A DNA stretch of 64,000 nt, from positions 62,001 to 126,000 of the forward strand of contig JAFUIP010000015.1 of NCBI GenBank assembly GCA_017468435.1, in the 5' to 3' direction. The notes beneath the pieces are model-generated. The model searched no databases and was not told where the DNA came from. It worked only from the letters and a program-made list of their open reading frames with translations. Positions 34,889-43,697 of the stretch are shown in pieces; position 1 is the stretch's first letter; every line of letters starts with the position of its first letter. The stretch comes from Bacteroidales bacterium (GTDB lineage: Bacteria; Bacteroidota; Bacteroidia; Bacteroidales; UBA1402). The translations under genes and the position numbers were made by a program.

Positions 34889-35783
34889 TCCTGTATTTCC
34901 AGCGATTGTGCGTCCACAACCAAGCCTCCGGCGCCGCCATCAAATCCTGTTCAAGCAAGCGCGCATACTTTTCGGTGATTTCGCCGGGCGCAGTTAAGGT
35001 AGGTTCATCGCAAAGCATTTCCAAATGACAATGATAGCGACCACGTCCAAGCTTGCTCATGCGCGCATAAATGACAGCATAATCGTACTTCTTCGCCAAA
35101 TATTCGGTGCCGGTAAGGAAAGGCGTATCTTGCCCGAGAAAAGTGGTCCAATGCCAACGGGAAGGATTCTTGCGCGAAGGCTTTTGGTCGGCAATCATGC
35201 CATAAAAACCGGTCACACCCGCCTGGTGATTTTTCTCGAGCTGACGCATGAGGTCGTGCATTTCTATGTTGATATTGTGACGACGTTGACGCACATCCAT
35301 CATGATTTTGTCGAAATGTTTGTTGGAGAGCGCGCGGTAGATGGTAAAGTAGTTGTAATCTTTTTCGAAAGACAATTTTGCTCCCGTAAGCCACTCATAA
35401 TTACCATAATGCGCTGTCATGATAAAACAAGCCTGCTTCTTGGCCAAAGCCTCGTCGAGCACCTCTTTGCCGCTGTAAGTGAGGCGTTTCTTTATTTCGG
35501 ACTTAGACATGTGTATGCTATACATGGATTCTATCATCACGTCCACGAAATTGCGATAGACCTTCCATTCCATGCGACGGATTTCCTTGGGCGTCTTATT
35601 CGGGAAAGAATTGCATAAATTCTTGTGAACCAACTTTCTACGATATCGGATAACATGATACATCAGCAAGGCGCAAAGGTCTGACAAGGGATAGAGCAAA
35701 GGCAGCGGAAGCCACATCAGAAGCCACAAAAAGGCATATAATATCCAAAACATATTTCTATATCGATAAACGTTCGTTTTCAA
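34878..35783 (-). CDS. Lipid A biosynthesis (LpxL/HtrB-type) acyltransferase
   Basis: A 301-residue inner-membrane acyltransferase that adds a secondary acyl chain to lipid A (or a related lipid) from acyl-ACP. An N-terminal membrane helix (about 12-32) precedes the catalytic HX4E motif, His125 to Glu130 in TAHYGNYEW, and the later FYGMIADQKPSR segment matches the family. The last four codons and the stop lie inside palindromic element C. It has its own probable promoter (TAATTTTG on the minus strand, plus-strand 35794-35801). Converging with the fab operon, it is functionally related to it. Confidence 0.88.
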   Translation of the reverse strand: MKTNVYRYRNMFWILYAFLWLLMWLPLPLLYPLSDLCALLMYHVIRYRRKLVHKNLCNSFPNKTPKEIRRMEWKVYRNFVDVMIESMYSIHMSKSEIKKRLTYSGKEVLDEALAKKQACFIMTAHYGNYEWLTGAKLSFEKDYNYFTIYRALSNKHFDKIMMDVRQRRHNINIEMHDLMRQLEKNHQAGVTGFYGMIADQKPSRKNPSRWHWTTFLGQDTPFLTGTEYLAKKYDYAVIYARMSKLGRGRYHCHLEMLCDEPTLTAPGEITEKYARLLEQDLMAAPEAWLWTHNRWKYRKDL

Positions 35784-35853
35784 AAATCATCAACAAAATT
35801 AATCATTTGCACGGAGATGGCGCAAAAAGCCAAGCAATAAAAGCCATGAAAAT

Positions 35854-37269
35854 TTAGGGCGCAATGAATTCGTCCTGAAAATTAACCAAATAGATTTTTT
35901 CGGTGGCACGTGTCATGGCGGTGTACAACCAACGATAATAGTCGAGCCCCATCCAGTCTTCTTGCACGTAGCCTTGGTCTAGGAAAATGTGCTTCCACTG
36001 TCCGCCCTGCGACTTATGACAAGTCATCGCGTAACCGTATTTCACTTGTAAGGCATTGAACCAAGGATCTTTACGCATATTCTCGTAGAGTTCTTTCTTA
36101 TTGTGGCAGAAGGAATAATCTTCCAAAACCGATTGATACAGACGTTCTTGCGATGGCGCATCGAGCGAAGGGGCCTCAGCCGTCAGGGTATCGAGCAGCA
36201 CGCGCACGGGCATTTCCCAACCGGCATCCATGAAACGCACCTCCAAATCGGCAAAACGAAAGCCGTACATCTCTAAGGTTCGACGCACGCGCATCACCTC
36301 GAGCAAATCGCCGTTGGCAATGAAAGGCACCTCCTTAAAAGTCTGAGACCAGAAATAATTGTTTTTGGCCACCATGAGCAAATCACCCGAAGAAAGTTCG
36401 TCTTCTTTGTACAACACGCGCGAGCGAATGCCTTGGTTGAAGAGCACGGCCCGCTTGTTGGAACGACAGATAATCTTGCATTCGTCCATGCCCACTTGCT
36501 GATACGATTCGGCAATGGCATCCACCAGATCTTCGCCCTGCAAACGTATCACTTCGGTTTTATCTACCTTTATCTGAGGAAGTTCGTCGAAGGCAAAATC
36601 TTGCATGGCCTGACGCAAGTCGGTGGCATTTTCCAAGAGAAGCGAACTTTCCTGCTGGCGGACAACCTGCGTGAGTTCTACCATATTCACCTGAAAACCA
36701 AGATGCTGCAAATAATCTTTATCGAGCGCGGGACTAAGATCGCGACCCACCGGAGGCAACTGCGCCGTATCGCCCATGAGCAGCAACTTACAGTGACGTC
36801 CGCAGTACACATATTTGAGCAAATCTTCCAGCAAACGGCCGCTGCCAAAAAGAGAACCGTCCTCTTGCGAATTGCCTATCATAGAGGCTTCATCTACAAA
36901 GAAAATGCAATGATCGTGCAGGTTCTCGCCCAAAGCGAAGCCGCCGTACTCGCCCGTCACCACTTTCTGACGGTAGATTTTTTTATGGATGGTGGTTGCC
37001 GGATGATGGCTGTACGAGGCGAAAACTTTGGCCGCCCGACCCGTCGGCGCCATAAGCACGGAAGGCACTTTCAGCTGGTCGAGCAAGCGGATGAGCGCGG
37101 CCACCAAGGATGTTTTTCCCGTGCCGGCATAGCCTTTCAACACAAAAATGGCATCGTCCTCGCGACTGAAAAGGAAACGTATTATCTCGTCGAGAGCCAG
37201 TTCTTGGTCTGTAGTTGGCTCAAAACCAAAAATCTGCAGCAGTCTCGACTTTATTTCTTCAAAATTCAT
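35854..37269 (-). CDS. RecD-like ATP-dependent helicase/exonuclease subunit
   Basis: A 471-residue superfamily 1B helicase. Walker A is GYAGTGKTS (about 45-53), motif II is FFVDEASMIGN, and the C-terminal TCHKSQGGQWKHIFLD and YTAMTRATEKIYLVNF are the UvrD/RecD motifs V-VI region. It lacks the RecD2 N-terminal extension, so it is a compact RecD-like enzyme of DNA repair, common in Bacteroidetes but not characterised in detail. The frame upstream is AT-rich and promoter-like. Confidence 0.85.
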   Translation of the reverse strand: MNFEEIKSRLLQIFGFEPTTDQELALDEIIRFLFSREDDAIFVLKGYAGTGKTSLVAALIRLLDQLKVPSVLMAPTGRAAKVFASYSHHPATTIHKKIYRQKVVTGEYGGFALGENLHDHCIFFVDEASMIGNSQEDGSLFGSGRLLEDLLKYVYCGRHCKLLLMGDTAQLPPVGRDLSPALDKDYLQHLGFQVNMVELTQVVRQQESSLLLENATDLRQAMQDFAFDELPQIKVDKTEVIRLQGEDLVDAIAESYQQVGMDECKIICRSNKRAVLFNQGIRSRVLYKEDELSSGDLLMVAKNNYFWSQTFKEVPFIANGDLLEVMRVRRTLEMYGFRFADLEVRFMDAGWEMPVRVLLDTLTAEAPSLDAPSQERLYQSVLEDYSFCHNKKELYENMRKDPWFNALQVKYGYAMTCHKSQGGQWKHIFLDQGYVQEDWMGLDYYRWLYTAMTRATEKIYLVNFQDEFIAP

Positions 37270-37321
37270 TTTTATGCGACATTTTTCGGCTATAAAAGTA
37301 GTTATATTAAAATTCTTGTGC

Positions 37322-37329
37322 TATTTTTG
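37322..37329 (+). promoter_or_regulatory. -7 box upstream of the pseudopilin-like gene
   Basis: TATTTTTG matches TAnnTTTG. No good -33 element is seen 19 bases before it. Confidence 0.45.
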
Positions 37330-37399
37330 CCCGTTAGTTCTTGAAAACTTTTTTCGGGAGCCGATTTTAACGCAATAATCAATAAAAAAATACATTATT

Positions 37400-38077
37400 A
37401 TGAAAGCATTTTTCCGCGTTTTACTTGTGTGCGCCATCTGCTTGATGGCTTATCTCTGTGTCGATAGCATCATGCGTCCTATCCGTTTCGATCAGGAAAA
37501 GGCTCGTAGAGACAAGGCTGTTATCGAACGTTTGGTTGACATTCGTACTGCACAGGTTGCATTCAAGAACGCTCACGGCATGTATGCCAACGAATTCGAC
37601 ACTTTGATCGGTTATGTCAAGTATGGTCAGATGCCTTTCGTTTTGAAAGAAGGCGAATTGACCGACCAACAGTTGGAAAACGGTTTGACCGAACACGAAG
37701 CTGCAGCCATCGTTGCCCGCGGCAGAGCTTGGGAAATCAAGAAATGGGGCTTGGAAGGCTTCCGTCGTGAAACCACTTATGTAAGCGTTCTCGACACCTT
37801 GTTCGGCGCCAGCTATCCCATCGACTCTTTGCGTTATGTGCCTTTCGCAGTTAACGGTGAACAATTCGAATTGCAAGCCGGCGACGTTAGTACCGGTGCT
37901 TCTGGTCTGATTGTTCGCGTATTCCAGGCCAACACTCCGCTGGAAACCTACTTGGTAGGCATGGACAAGCAAGAAGTTTTGAACCTTCGCATCACTGCTG
38001 AAAAATTGGGCAAATATCCCGGTTTGATGGTAGGTAACATCTTCGAAGCCAACAACAACGCGGGTAACTGGGAATAA
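37400..38077 (+). CDS. Membrane-anchored protein of unknown function, pseudopilin-like N-terminus
   Basis: A 225-residue protein with one N-terminal membrane helix (about 5-22) followed by a long amphipathic helix (QEKARRDKAVIERLVDIRTA) and the stretch AFKNAHGMYANEFDTLIGYV. That order resembles type IV pilin/pseudopilin N-termini, but I see no prepilin peptidase site. The remainder has no recognised motif. A strong terminator follows, so it is a single-gene unit. Codon use is that of highly expressed genes (similar to the ribosomal proteins above), suggesting an abundant protein. Confidence 0.65.
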   Translation: MKAFFRVLLVCAICLMAYLCVDSIMRPIRFDQEKARRDKAVIERLVDIRTAQVAFKNAHGMYANEFDTLIGYVKYGQMPFVLKEGELTDQQLENGLTEHEAAAIVARGRAWEIKKWGLEGFRRETTYVSVLDTLFGASYPIDSLRYVPFAVNGEQFELQAGDVSTGASGLIVRVFQANTPLETYLVGMDKQEVLNLRITAEKLGKYPGLMVGNIFEANNNAGNWE

Positions 38078-38110
38078 TCGTAGAAAAGCATACTTTTTCG
38101 ATGATATGCC

Positions 38111-38147
38111 AAGAAGCTGCTAAGAACAATGGCAGCTTCTTTTTTTG
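38111..38147 (+). terminator. Intrinsic terminator
   Basis: AAGAAGCTGC (38111-38120) and GCAGCTTCTT (38132-38141) form a perfect stem with an 11-base loop, followed by a run of T. Confidence 0.9.
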
Positions 38148-38190
38148 TAAATCTTTTTGAAACATCCTCAATCTATTTGAAACAGCCTCA

Positions 38191-38865
38191 ATGAAAACCT
38201 TGGTACTTCTTTTTCAAGGAGATAGTTTTGCCAGCCCGAAACGTCCCGAGCAAAGCTTTTCCTGCGATGTCTTCCGCGACGAATGTCAACGACAGGGCAT
38301 TGTGGGCAGCGAAGAGGTGTATCTGCAAGTGGTTTTTCATTGTAAGCATTTCACCGTCATTCCCAAAGACATAGATGCGCAGCGTATTTTCGAATATCAT
38401 TTTCCGCCATTAGCTGCCGAATCTTGCGAAAGCGCCCTTCTCTTGGACGACAAGCAGAAAATGATATTCAAATCGGAAAGTACGCTCAGGCAAGCAGCGC
38501 GGGAAATGTTGCCCCATCACAATCTTCTGCCCGATGCTTATTTACTTGTCAATCACTGCCTTAGAAACAGCAAAGACAAGTCGCTGATGAACATTCACTG
38601 GAAAGACGATTGCCTGCAGATTTTTGTCGCGCACAACAACCAACTCGTATTTGCCAACGCATTCCAAGTAAAATGCGACGAAGAGGTTCAGTATTTCGTA
38701 GCCAGTGTCAAGCAAGAATTTGCTTGCGACCCCGCATTTCAGGCCAATCTTATCGGAAATCAGAAGCTTGAATCGCTTGTCGGAGAGTTTTTCAAAAAGA
38801 CGGAAACATTCGACATAGCGGAAAACATTCATTCACTGCTCTCGTATCAAAAACAATCATTATGA
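38191..38865 (+). CDS. DUF3822 family protein
   Basis: A 224-residue cytoplasmic protein. The fold resembles a duplicated actin-like/ASKHA layout (LQVVFHCKHFTVIPKDI, then LQIFVAHNNQLVFANAF), the pattern I associate with DUF3822. Function unknown. The gene is typically placed directly before rsmD in Bacteroidetes, as here, where its TGA overlaps the rsmD ATG by four bases, so the two are translationally coupled. Confidence 0.75.
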   Translation: MKTLVLLFQGDSFASPKRPEQSFSCDVFRDECQRQGIVGSEEVYLQVVFHCKHFTVIPKDIDAQRIFEYHFPPLAAESCESALLLDDKQKMIFKSESTLRQAAREMLPHHNLLPDAYLLVNHCLRNSKDKSLMNIHWKDDCLQIFVAHNNQLVFANAFQVKCDEEVQYFVASVKQEFACDPAFQANLIGNQKLESLVGEFFKKTETFDIAENIHSLLSYQKQSL

Positions 38866-39398
38866 GAATTATCAGCGGAGACTTCAAAGGACGACGATTT
38901 CAATTGCCCGGCAACCTAAAAGCCAGGCCCACCACCGATTTCGCGAAAGAAAGTTTGTTCAATATTTTGCAAAATATCACCGATATAGAAGACTGTACCG
39001 CGCTCGATTTGTTTGCCGGCACAGGAAGCATCGGACTGGAATTCGTTTCGCGTGGCGCCAAGCAAGTGACCTGCGTGGAACAATATACGCCTCATGTGGC
39101 TTTTATCCGCAGCGTGGCCGAAAAGCTCAAAGTTGACAACTTGCTTTTGGTGAAAGGCGATGTGTATCAATACATTGAAAAGTGCGGCCGCCAGTTCGAC
39201 ATTGTCTTTGCCGACGCACCCTACGCCGACCCTCGACTGGGCGAAATTCCGCAATTGGTATTTCAGGCCGGACTGTTGAAAGAAGGCGGCTGGCTGGTGG
39301 TGGAACATTCCAATCACAACGATTTTAGCCAAGAGCCTCACTTTAAAGAACTTCGCAAATACGGCAGTGTTCATTTCAGTTTTTTTCAAGCAGAATAA
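38862..39398 (+). CDS. rsmD: 16S rRNA (guanine(966)-N(2))-methyltransferase
   Basis: A 178-residue SAM-dependent methyltransferase that modifies G966 of 16S rRNA. MRIISGDFKGRRF, RPTTDFAKESLFNIL and the SAM motif LDLFAGTGSIGLEFVSRGA identify RsmD. The catalytic tetrapeptide, normally [D/N]PPY, reads DAPY (FADAPYADP), a conservative departure. Length is standard for the family. Confidence 0.9.
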   Translation: MRIISGDFKGRRFQLPGNLKARPTTDFAKESLFNILQNITDIEDCTALDLFAGTGSIGLEFVSRGAKQVTCVEQYTPHVAFIRSVAEKLKVDNLLLVKGDVYQYIEKCGRQFDIVFADAPYADPRLGEIPQLVFQAGLLKEGGWLVVEHSNHNDFSQEPHFKELRKYGSVHFSFFQAE

Positions 39399-39410
39399 AC
39401 CCTCGCATCC

Positions 39411-40484
39411 ATGTCAAGCCAAAGAATATCCGCACCAAACAAGAAGAGTTTACAGACTCATTTACAAGCACTTTTGCAAGATTACGAAGCCTCGCAGATT
39501 TTCGTGCTATGCGACGAGAACAGTTTACGACATTGCGTGAGCATTCTGCAAGATTGCCATCCCGTTTTCCGCGAATCGGAGCGCATCGTTTGTCTGCCGG
39601 CCGGCGACGAACACAAAAACATAGAGTCGCTTTGCAAGGTCTGGCAAGCGCTGAGCCAAGGGAAAGCCACGCGTAAAGCTCTGCTTATCAACGTGGGAGG
39701 TGGCATGATTAGCGATTTGGGCGGTTTTGCGGCGGCAAGCTTCAAACGAGGCATAGATTTCATGAACATTCCCACCACCCTGCTCTCTTGCGTGGACGCG
39801 GCCTTGGGCGGAAAAACCGGCATCAACTTCAACGGATTGAAAAACGAAGTGGGCGCCTTTTGCCCGGCCAAAGCGGTGATTATTCATACGCCATTCTTCG
39901 ACAGCCTCGACTGGGCCAATCGTTGCTCGGGCTATGCCGAAATGCTGAAACACGGACTGCTCTCGTCGGTGGAACATTGGAATGAAGTGCTTTCGCTCGA
40001 TTTGGATCATTGCCAAACGGAGGCCTTCGGAGAGGCGGTGCTGCATTCCATGCTGGTGAAGGAAAACATTGTGCAACAAGACCCTACGGAAAAAGGCCTG
40101 CGCAAGGCACTCAATTTGGGACATACCATCGGACACGCTTTCGAAAGTCTTTCGCATCATAGAAAAGAGCCTGTGCTTCACGGATTTGCCGTGGCTTGGG
40201 GTTTGGTTTGCGAACTCTATCTGTCGGCCAAGTTGTTGCAATTTCCGCACGCCCGTCTGCAAGAAGCCATTACCTGCATCAAGGAGACCTACGGCGCCTT
40301 CCATTTCACTTGCGAGGATTATCCATTCCTGCTGGAAGCCATGCATCACGATAAGAAAAACCACGATGCCGCCATTCGTTTTGCCTTATTGTCTGACATT
40401 GGAAACATTCACATAGACCAGAGCGCCGAAGAAAAACTCATAGCAGAAAGCTTAGATTTCTATCGCGACGTGTTTGGTATTTAA
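39411..40484 (+). CDS. aroB: 3-dehydroquinate synthase
   Basis: A 357-residue NAD-dependent enzyme that converts DAHP to 3-dehydroquinate in the shikimate pathway. GDEHKNIESL, NVGGGMISDLGGFAAASFKRG, the substrate loop PTTLLSCVDAALGGKTGIN and the zinc ligands in NLGHTIGHAFE are intact. It follows rsmD by 12 bases, probably in one transcript. Confidence 0.96.
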   Translation: MSSQRISAPNKKSLQTHLQALLQDYEASQIFVLCDENSLRHCVSILQDCHPVFRESERIVCLPAGDEHKNIESLCKVWQALSQGKATRKALLINVGGGMISDLGGFAAASFKRGIDFMNIPTTLLSCVDAALGGKTGINFNGLKNEVGAFCPAKAVIIHTPFFDSLDWANRCSGYAEMLKHGLLSSVEHWNEVLSLDLDHCQTEAFGEAVLHSMLVKENIVQQDPTEKGLRKALNLGHTIGHAFESLSHHRKEPVLHGFAVAWGLVCELYLSAKLLQFPHARLQEAITCIKETYGAFHFTCEDYPFLLEAMHHDKKNHDAAIRFALLSDIGNIHIDQSAEEKLIAESLDFYRDVFGI

Positions 40485-40485
40485 A

Positions 40486-40517
40486 TTTGGTATTTGCATT
40501 GAAAAGCAGTAATTTTG
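40486..40517 (+). promoter_or_regulatory. Promoter of typA
   Basis: TTTG at 40486-40489, 20 bases, TAATTTTG at 40510-40517. Confidence 0.7.
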
Positions 40518-40592
40518 CGCCCTCAAACAAGATAAAGACAAATCCTTGTCAACAAATTTATTATCAGCAAATTAATTAATTTCATCATCAGA

Positions 40593-42419
40593 ATGAAAGA
40601 GCAAAATATCAGAAACATTGCCATTATTGCCCACGTTGACCATGGAAAAACCACCTTGGTAGATAAAATGCTTTTGGCAGGCCAGTTGTTTCGTGAGAAC
40701 GAAAGCAGCGGCGAACTCATGCTGGATAACAACGAATTGGAACGCGAGAGAGGTATCACCATCCTGTCGAAAAACGTTTCCATCAATTATAAAGGTGTAA
40801 AAATCAATATCATCGACACTCCTGGACACGCAGACTTCGGTGGTGAAGTGGAACGCGTGCTCAACATGGCCGACGGTGTGCTGCTGCTGGTGGATGCTTT
40901 CGAAGGCCCTATGCCTCAGACGCGCTTCGTGTTGCAAAAGGCTTTGGAAATAGGCTTGAAACCCATCGTCGTTATTAATAAGGTAGATAAGCCCAACTGT
41001 CGTCCCGCCGAAGTGCAGGAAGCGGTGTTCGATTTGATGTTCAACCTTGACGCCACCGAGGAACAGCTCGACTTCCAAACGGTTTACGGCTCGGCCAAAC
41101 GTGGCTGGATGTCTGACGATTGGAACCATGAAACCAGCGATATCACTTACCTGCTCGACCAAATCATCAAGCATATTCCTGCGCCCGAAATCAACGAAGG
41201 CGCTTCGCAAATGCTGGTTACTTCGCTCGATTATTCTTCGTACGTGGGCCGTATCGCCATTGGCCGTGTGCATCGTGGCAGTTTCCGTGAAGGTCAGGAC
41301 ATTATGCTTATCAAACGCGACGGAACGCAGCAAAAAGCACGCATCAAGGAACTGCACGAATTCGTGGGTTTCGGCCGCAAGCATTGCAGCGAAATCGCAT
41401 CGGGCGACATCTGCGCCATGGTGGGCATAGACAACTTCGAAATCGGCGACACCATTGCCGACATCAACACGCCCGAAGCCTTGCCTCCCATCGCCATAGA
41501 CGAACCTACCATGAGCATGGTTTTCACCATCAACAACTCGCCTTTCTTCGGAAAAGACGGCAAATACGTCACCTCGCGCCACATTCACGAACGTCTTATC
41601 CGCGAACTCGATAAGAACTTGGCTCTGAGAGTGGAAAAGGATCCCAACTCGGACATCTGGACGGTATATGGACGCGGCGTGTTGCATCTTTCGGTGCTTA
41701 TTGAAACCATGCGTCGCGAAGGTTACGAGCTGCAAGTAGGCCAGCCGCGCGTTATCATCAAGGAGATTGACGGCGTCACTTGCGAACCCATAGAGGAACT
41801 CACCATCAACGTCACCGAGGAAGCCGCCAGCAAAATGATTGACCAAGTGACGCGTCGCAAGGGCGAACTCACCAAAATGGAAACCAAGAACGACCGTGTA
41901 TATCTGGAGTTTAACATTCCTTCTCGCGGTATCATCGGCTTGCGCAGCACCTTGCTGACGCTCTCGGCCGGCGAAGCTGTGATTGCCCATCGTTTCATCG
42001 AATTCCAACCTTACAAGGGCGACATTGAACGACGCGAAAACGGCTCCATGATTGCCATCGAAACGGGAACGGCTGTGGCTTACGGTATGGACAAACTGCA
42101 AGATCGTGGTCGTTTCTTCATCAGCCCGGGCGAAGAAGTGTATGCCGGACAGGTGGTGGGCGAACATGCCAAAGAAGGCGACTTGGTGATCAACGTCAAC
42201 AAATCCAAGAAACTTACCAACGTGCGTGCTTCCGGTACCGACGAAAAGGTAACCTTGCCGCCGCCCATCATTTTCTCTTTGGAAGAGGCCTTGGAATACA
42301 TCAAGGAAGACGAATATGTGGAAATCACGCCCAAGCACATGCGTATGCGCAAGATTATCCTCGACGAAATAGAACGCAAGCGCTTGGCCAACCGCGCCGC
42401 CGCTGCCGCTAAAGCTTGA
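40593..42419 (+). CDS. typA: Translational GTPase TypA/BipA
   Basis: A 608-residue ribosome-binding GTPase involved in 50S assembly and stress or cold adaptation. G1 is [10 protein letters not shown] (residues 11-20), the switch region has [12 protein letters not shown]3 is DTPGHADF and G4 is NKVD. The TypA-specific C-terminal domain is present, and the tail is Ala-rich. A very long open frame on the opposite strand is a codon-bias shadow. After the stop, the 3' end is followed by 13-base degenerate repeats containing TGA. Confidence 0.96.
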   Translation: MKEQNIRNIAIIAHVDHGKTTLVDKMLLAGQLFRENESSGELMLDNNELERERGITILSKNVSINYKGVKINIIDTPGHADFGGEVERVLNMADGVLLLVDAFEGPMPQTRFVLQKALEIGLKPIVVINKVDKPNCRPAEVQEAVFDLMFNLDATEEQLDFQTVYGSAKRGWMSDDWNHETSDITYLLDQIIKHIPAPEINEGASQMLVTSLDYSSYVGRIAIGRVHRGSFREGQDIMLIKRDGTQQKARIKELHEFVGFGRKHCSEIASGDICAMVGIDNFEIGDTIADINTPEALPPIAIDEPTMSMVFTINNSPFFGKDGKYVTSRHIHERLIRELDKNLALRVEKDPNSDIWTVYGRGVLHLSVLIETMRREGYELQVGQPRVIIKEIDGVTCEPIEELTINVTEEAASKMIDQVTRRKGELTKMETKNDRVYLEFNIPSRGIIGLRSTLLTLSAGEAVIAHRFIEFQPYKGDIERRENGSMIAIETGTAVAYGMDKLQDRGRFFISPGEEVYAGQVVGEHAKEGDLVINVNKSKKLTNVRASGTDEKVTLPPPIIFSLEEALEYIKEDEYVEITPKHMRMRKIILDEIERKRLANRAAAAAKA

Positions 42420-42458
42420 TACAACAGCTTGACAGCGAGGCCTGACGGGTTTTCGGCG
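42417..42458 (+). repeat. 13-bp degenerate tandem copies containing TGA at the typA 3' end
   Basis: TGA occurs at 42417, 42430 and 42443, exactly 13 bases apart, within similar units (CTTGATACAACAG, CTTGACAGCGAGG, CCTGACGGGTTTT). Confidence 0.65.
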
Positions 42459-42530
42459 AGGCCAAGCAAAGCACAAAAGGCTTGATTTTCAACATAAAAC
42501 TCGCGAGTGAAGATTTTTTCTAACAAAGCG

Positions 42531-42561
42531 TTTGCAAAATAAAAAATTCGCATTACCTTTG
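42531..42561 (+). promoter_or_regulatory. Promoter of tRNA-Pro
   Basis: TTTG at 42531-42534, 19 bases, TACCTTTG at 42554-42561, twelve bases before the tRNA. Confidence 0.85.
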
Positions 42562-42572
42562 CGCTCGCATTT

Positions 42573-42646
42573 CGGGATGTAGCTCAGTTGGTTAGAGTAC
42601 GCGTCTGGGGGGCGTGAGGTCGCTGGTTCGAGTCCAGTCATCCCGA
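42573..42646 (+). tRNA. tRNA-Pro (GGG)
   Basis: A full cloverleaf of 74 bases. The acceptor CGGGATG pairs with CATCCCG; the anticodon stem CGCGT/GCGTG encloses the loop CTGGGGG with anticodon GGG; the T arm is GCTGG-TTCGAGT-CCAGT with one G-U pair. CCA is not encoded. A promoter precedes and a terminator hairpin follows; the terminator is duplicated 856 bases downstream. Confidence 0.95.
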
Positions 42647-42653
42647 CATCACA

Positions 42654-42702
42654 CAAAGCATTGATAATCGCAAGATTGTCGATGCTTTTTTGTTTGTGTG
42701 CA
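42654..42702 (+). terminator. tRNA-Pro terminator, left copy of a 49-bp direct repeat
   Basis: A hairpin (AAGCATTGATAATC, GCAA, GATTGTCGATGCTT with mismatches) followed by T-rich sequence. The same 49 bases recur without change at 43510-43558. Confidence 0.85.
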
Positions 42703-42789
42703 GATCAAGTTGCACTTTCATATTCATTAGGCCGCTAATCGAGCAGAAGCCGTCATTAAAAAATTCTTCAAAAAAATATGGAAAACATG

Positions 42790-42820
42790 TTTGTGGTCTC
42801 AAAATTTAGACCTATATTTG
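42790..42820 (+). promoter_or_regulatory. Promoter with operator-like repeat for the DUF4160 gene
   Basis: TTTG (42790-42793), 19 bases, TATATTTG (42813-42820). Inside the spacer GGTCT (42795-42799) and AGACC (42808-42812) form an inverted repeat, a natural site for the HTH protein of the same operon. Confidence 0.65.
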
Positions 42821-42841
42821 TGCGCCTTAAAATTATCATCT

Positions 42842-43078
42842 ATGCCAACAATATTAACCATCTTTGGATTACGTTTCTTTTTTTACGCCGACGAGCATTT
42901 ACCTATTCATATACACTTGGAGAATGCAGACGGATTAGCAAAAATAGAATTAGAGCCCTGCATTAAATTAATTGAAAACAAAGGAATTAAACCCCGCGAT
43001 ATAAAAAGAGCTATAACTATTGTTGAGCATTACAGAGAAGAATTTATAGAACAGTGGAAGAAATTTCACGACGAATAA
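42842..43078 (+). CDS. DUF4160 family small protein
   Basis: A 78-residue cytoplasmic protein. MPTILTIFGLRFFFYADEHL followed by HIHLENADGLAKI is the DUF4160 pattern. These genes are regularly found next to DUF2442 genes, and the pair is suspected to be a toxin-antitoxin-like module; biochemical function is unknown. The start at 42842 fits the promoter; earlier in-frame codons overlap the -7 box. Stop and the next start are 10 bases apart. Confidence 0.75.
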   Translation: MPTILTIFGLRFFFYADEHLPIHIHLENADGLAKIELEPCIKLIENKGIKPRDIKRAITIVEHYREEFIEQWKKFHDE

Positions 43079-43088
43079 CAAAACAATT

Positions 43089-43505
43089 ATGGCTACAATT
43101 GAAAAACTATGGTTTGAAACAGAAAGAATCTGGATCACAACCAACGAAGGACAAACATTGAGCCGCCCGCTGGAGGCATTTCCCAACTTGAAAGATGCCA
43201 GCGAATCACAACGCGCCGCATTTAAAATAAATCGTTTTGGCGACGCCATCCGTTGGGACGAAATAGATGAAGACATTCATATCAGTAGTTTTTTCGACAA
43301 CAACGAGCCAGACCTCAACAACGAAATCGCCGAAATTTTTCGCAAGTTTCCACAACTGAACGTTTCCGAGGTAGCCCGAAGTATGGGCATACACAAAAGC
43401 TTGCTTTCCAAATATATTTATGGTATAAAGCGTCCCAGCGAAGAACGCAAGGAACAAATAAAACAAACCCTTCGAGACCTCGGCAAAGAGCTGATGGCTG
43501 TGTAG
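43089..43505 (+). CDS. DUF2442 protein with C-terminal HTH
   Basis: A 138-residue protein. Residues 1-70 (LWFETERIWITTNEGQTLSR to RWDEIDEDIHISSF) match DUF2442; residues 85-135 (LNVSEVARSMGIHKSLLSKY) form a helix-turn-helix of the XRE/Cro type. I infer that it binds DNA and regulates its own operon, probably at the inverted repeat in the promoter spacer. In a toxin-antitoxin reading it would be the antitoxin. The cassette ends four bases later with the right 49-bp direct repeat. Confidence 0.75.
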   Translation: MATIEKLWFETERIWITTNEGQTLSRPLEAFPNLKDASESQRAAFKINRFGDAIRWDEIDEDIHISSFFDNNEPDLNNEIAEIFRKFPQLNVSEVARSMGIHKSLLSKYIYGIKRPSEERKEQIKQTLRDLGKELMAV

Positions 43506-43509
43506 AAAG

Positions 43510-43558
43510 CAAAGCATTGATAATCGCAAGATTGTCGATGCTTTTTTGTTTGTGTGCA
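43510..43558 (+). repeat. Right copy of the 49-bp direct repeat (terminator)
   Basis: Identical to 42654-42702 over all 49 bases; flanking bases differ on both sides. It works as a terminator for the DUF4160/DUF2442 pair and, with the left copy, brackets the cassette. Confidence 0.9.
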
Positions 43559-43642
43559 AACCGACCGAAGCCTGCGGTTTAATTGGTGGTTTAAACAAAT
43601 GTTGGTCACCCGGACAAAATTTTCAATATTTTATCTACAACA

Positions 43643-43674
43643 TTTCACTTATAAGTAAAATATCATTATCTTTG
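43643..43674 (+). promoter_or_regulatory. Promoter with palindromic operator candidate for the toxin-XRE pair
   Basis: TTTC (43643-43646), 20 bases, TATCTTTG (43667-43674). The perfect palindrome ACTTATAAGT (43647-43656) sits in the spacer, where an autorepressing XRE antitoxin would bind. Confidence 0.55.
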
Positions 43675-43697
43675 CCACATCTTAAATCTTAATATCT

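Noticed and set aside
40572..42476. 634-codon open frame on the minus strand opposite typA
   Set aside because: It mirrors the third-position bias of typA; the amino-acid composition (His/Phe/Val-rich) is that of a shadow frame and typA is unmistakable.
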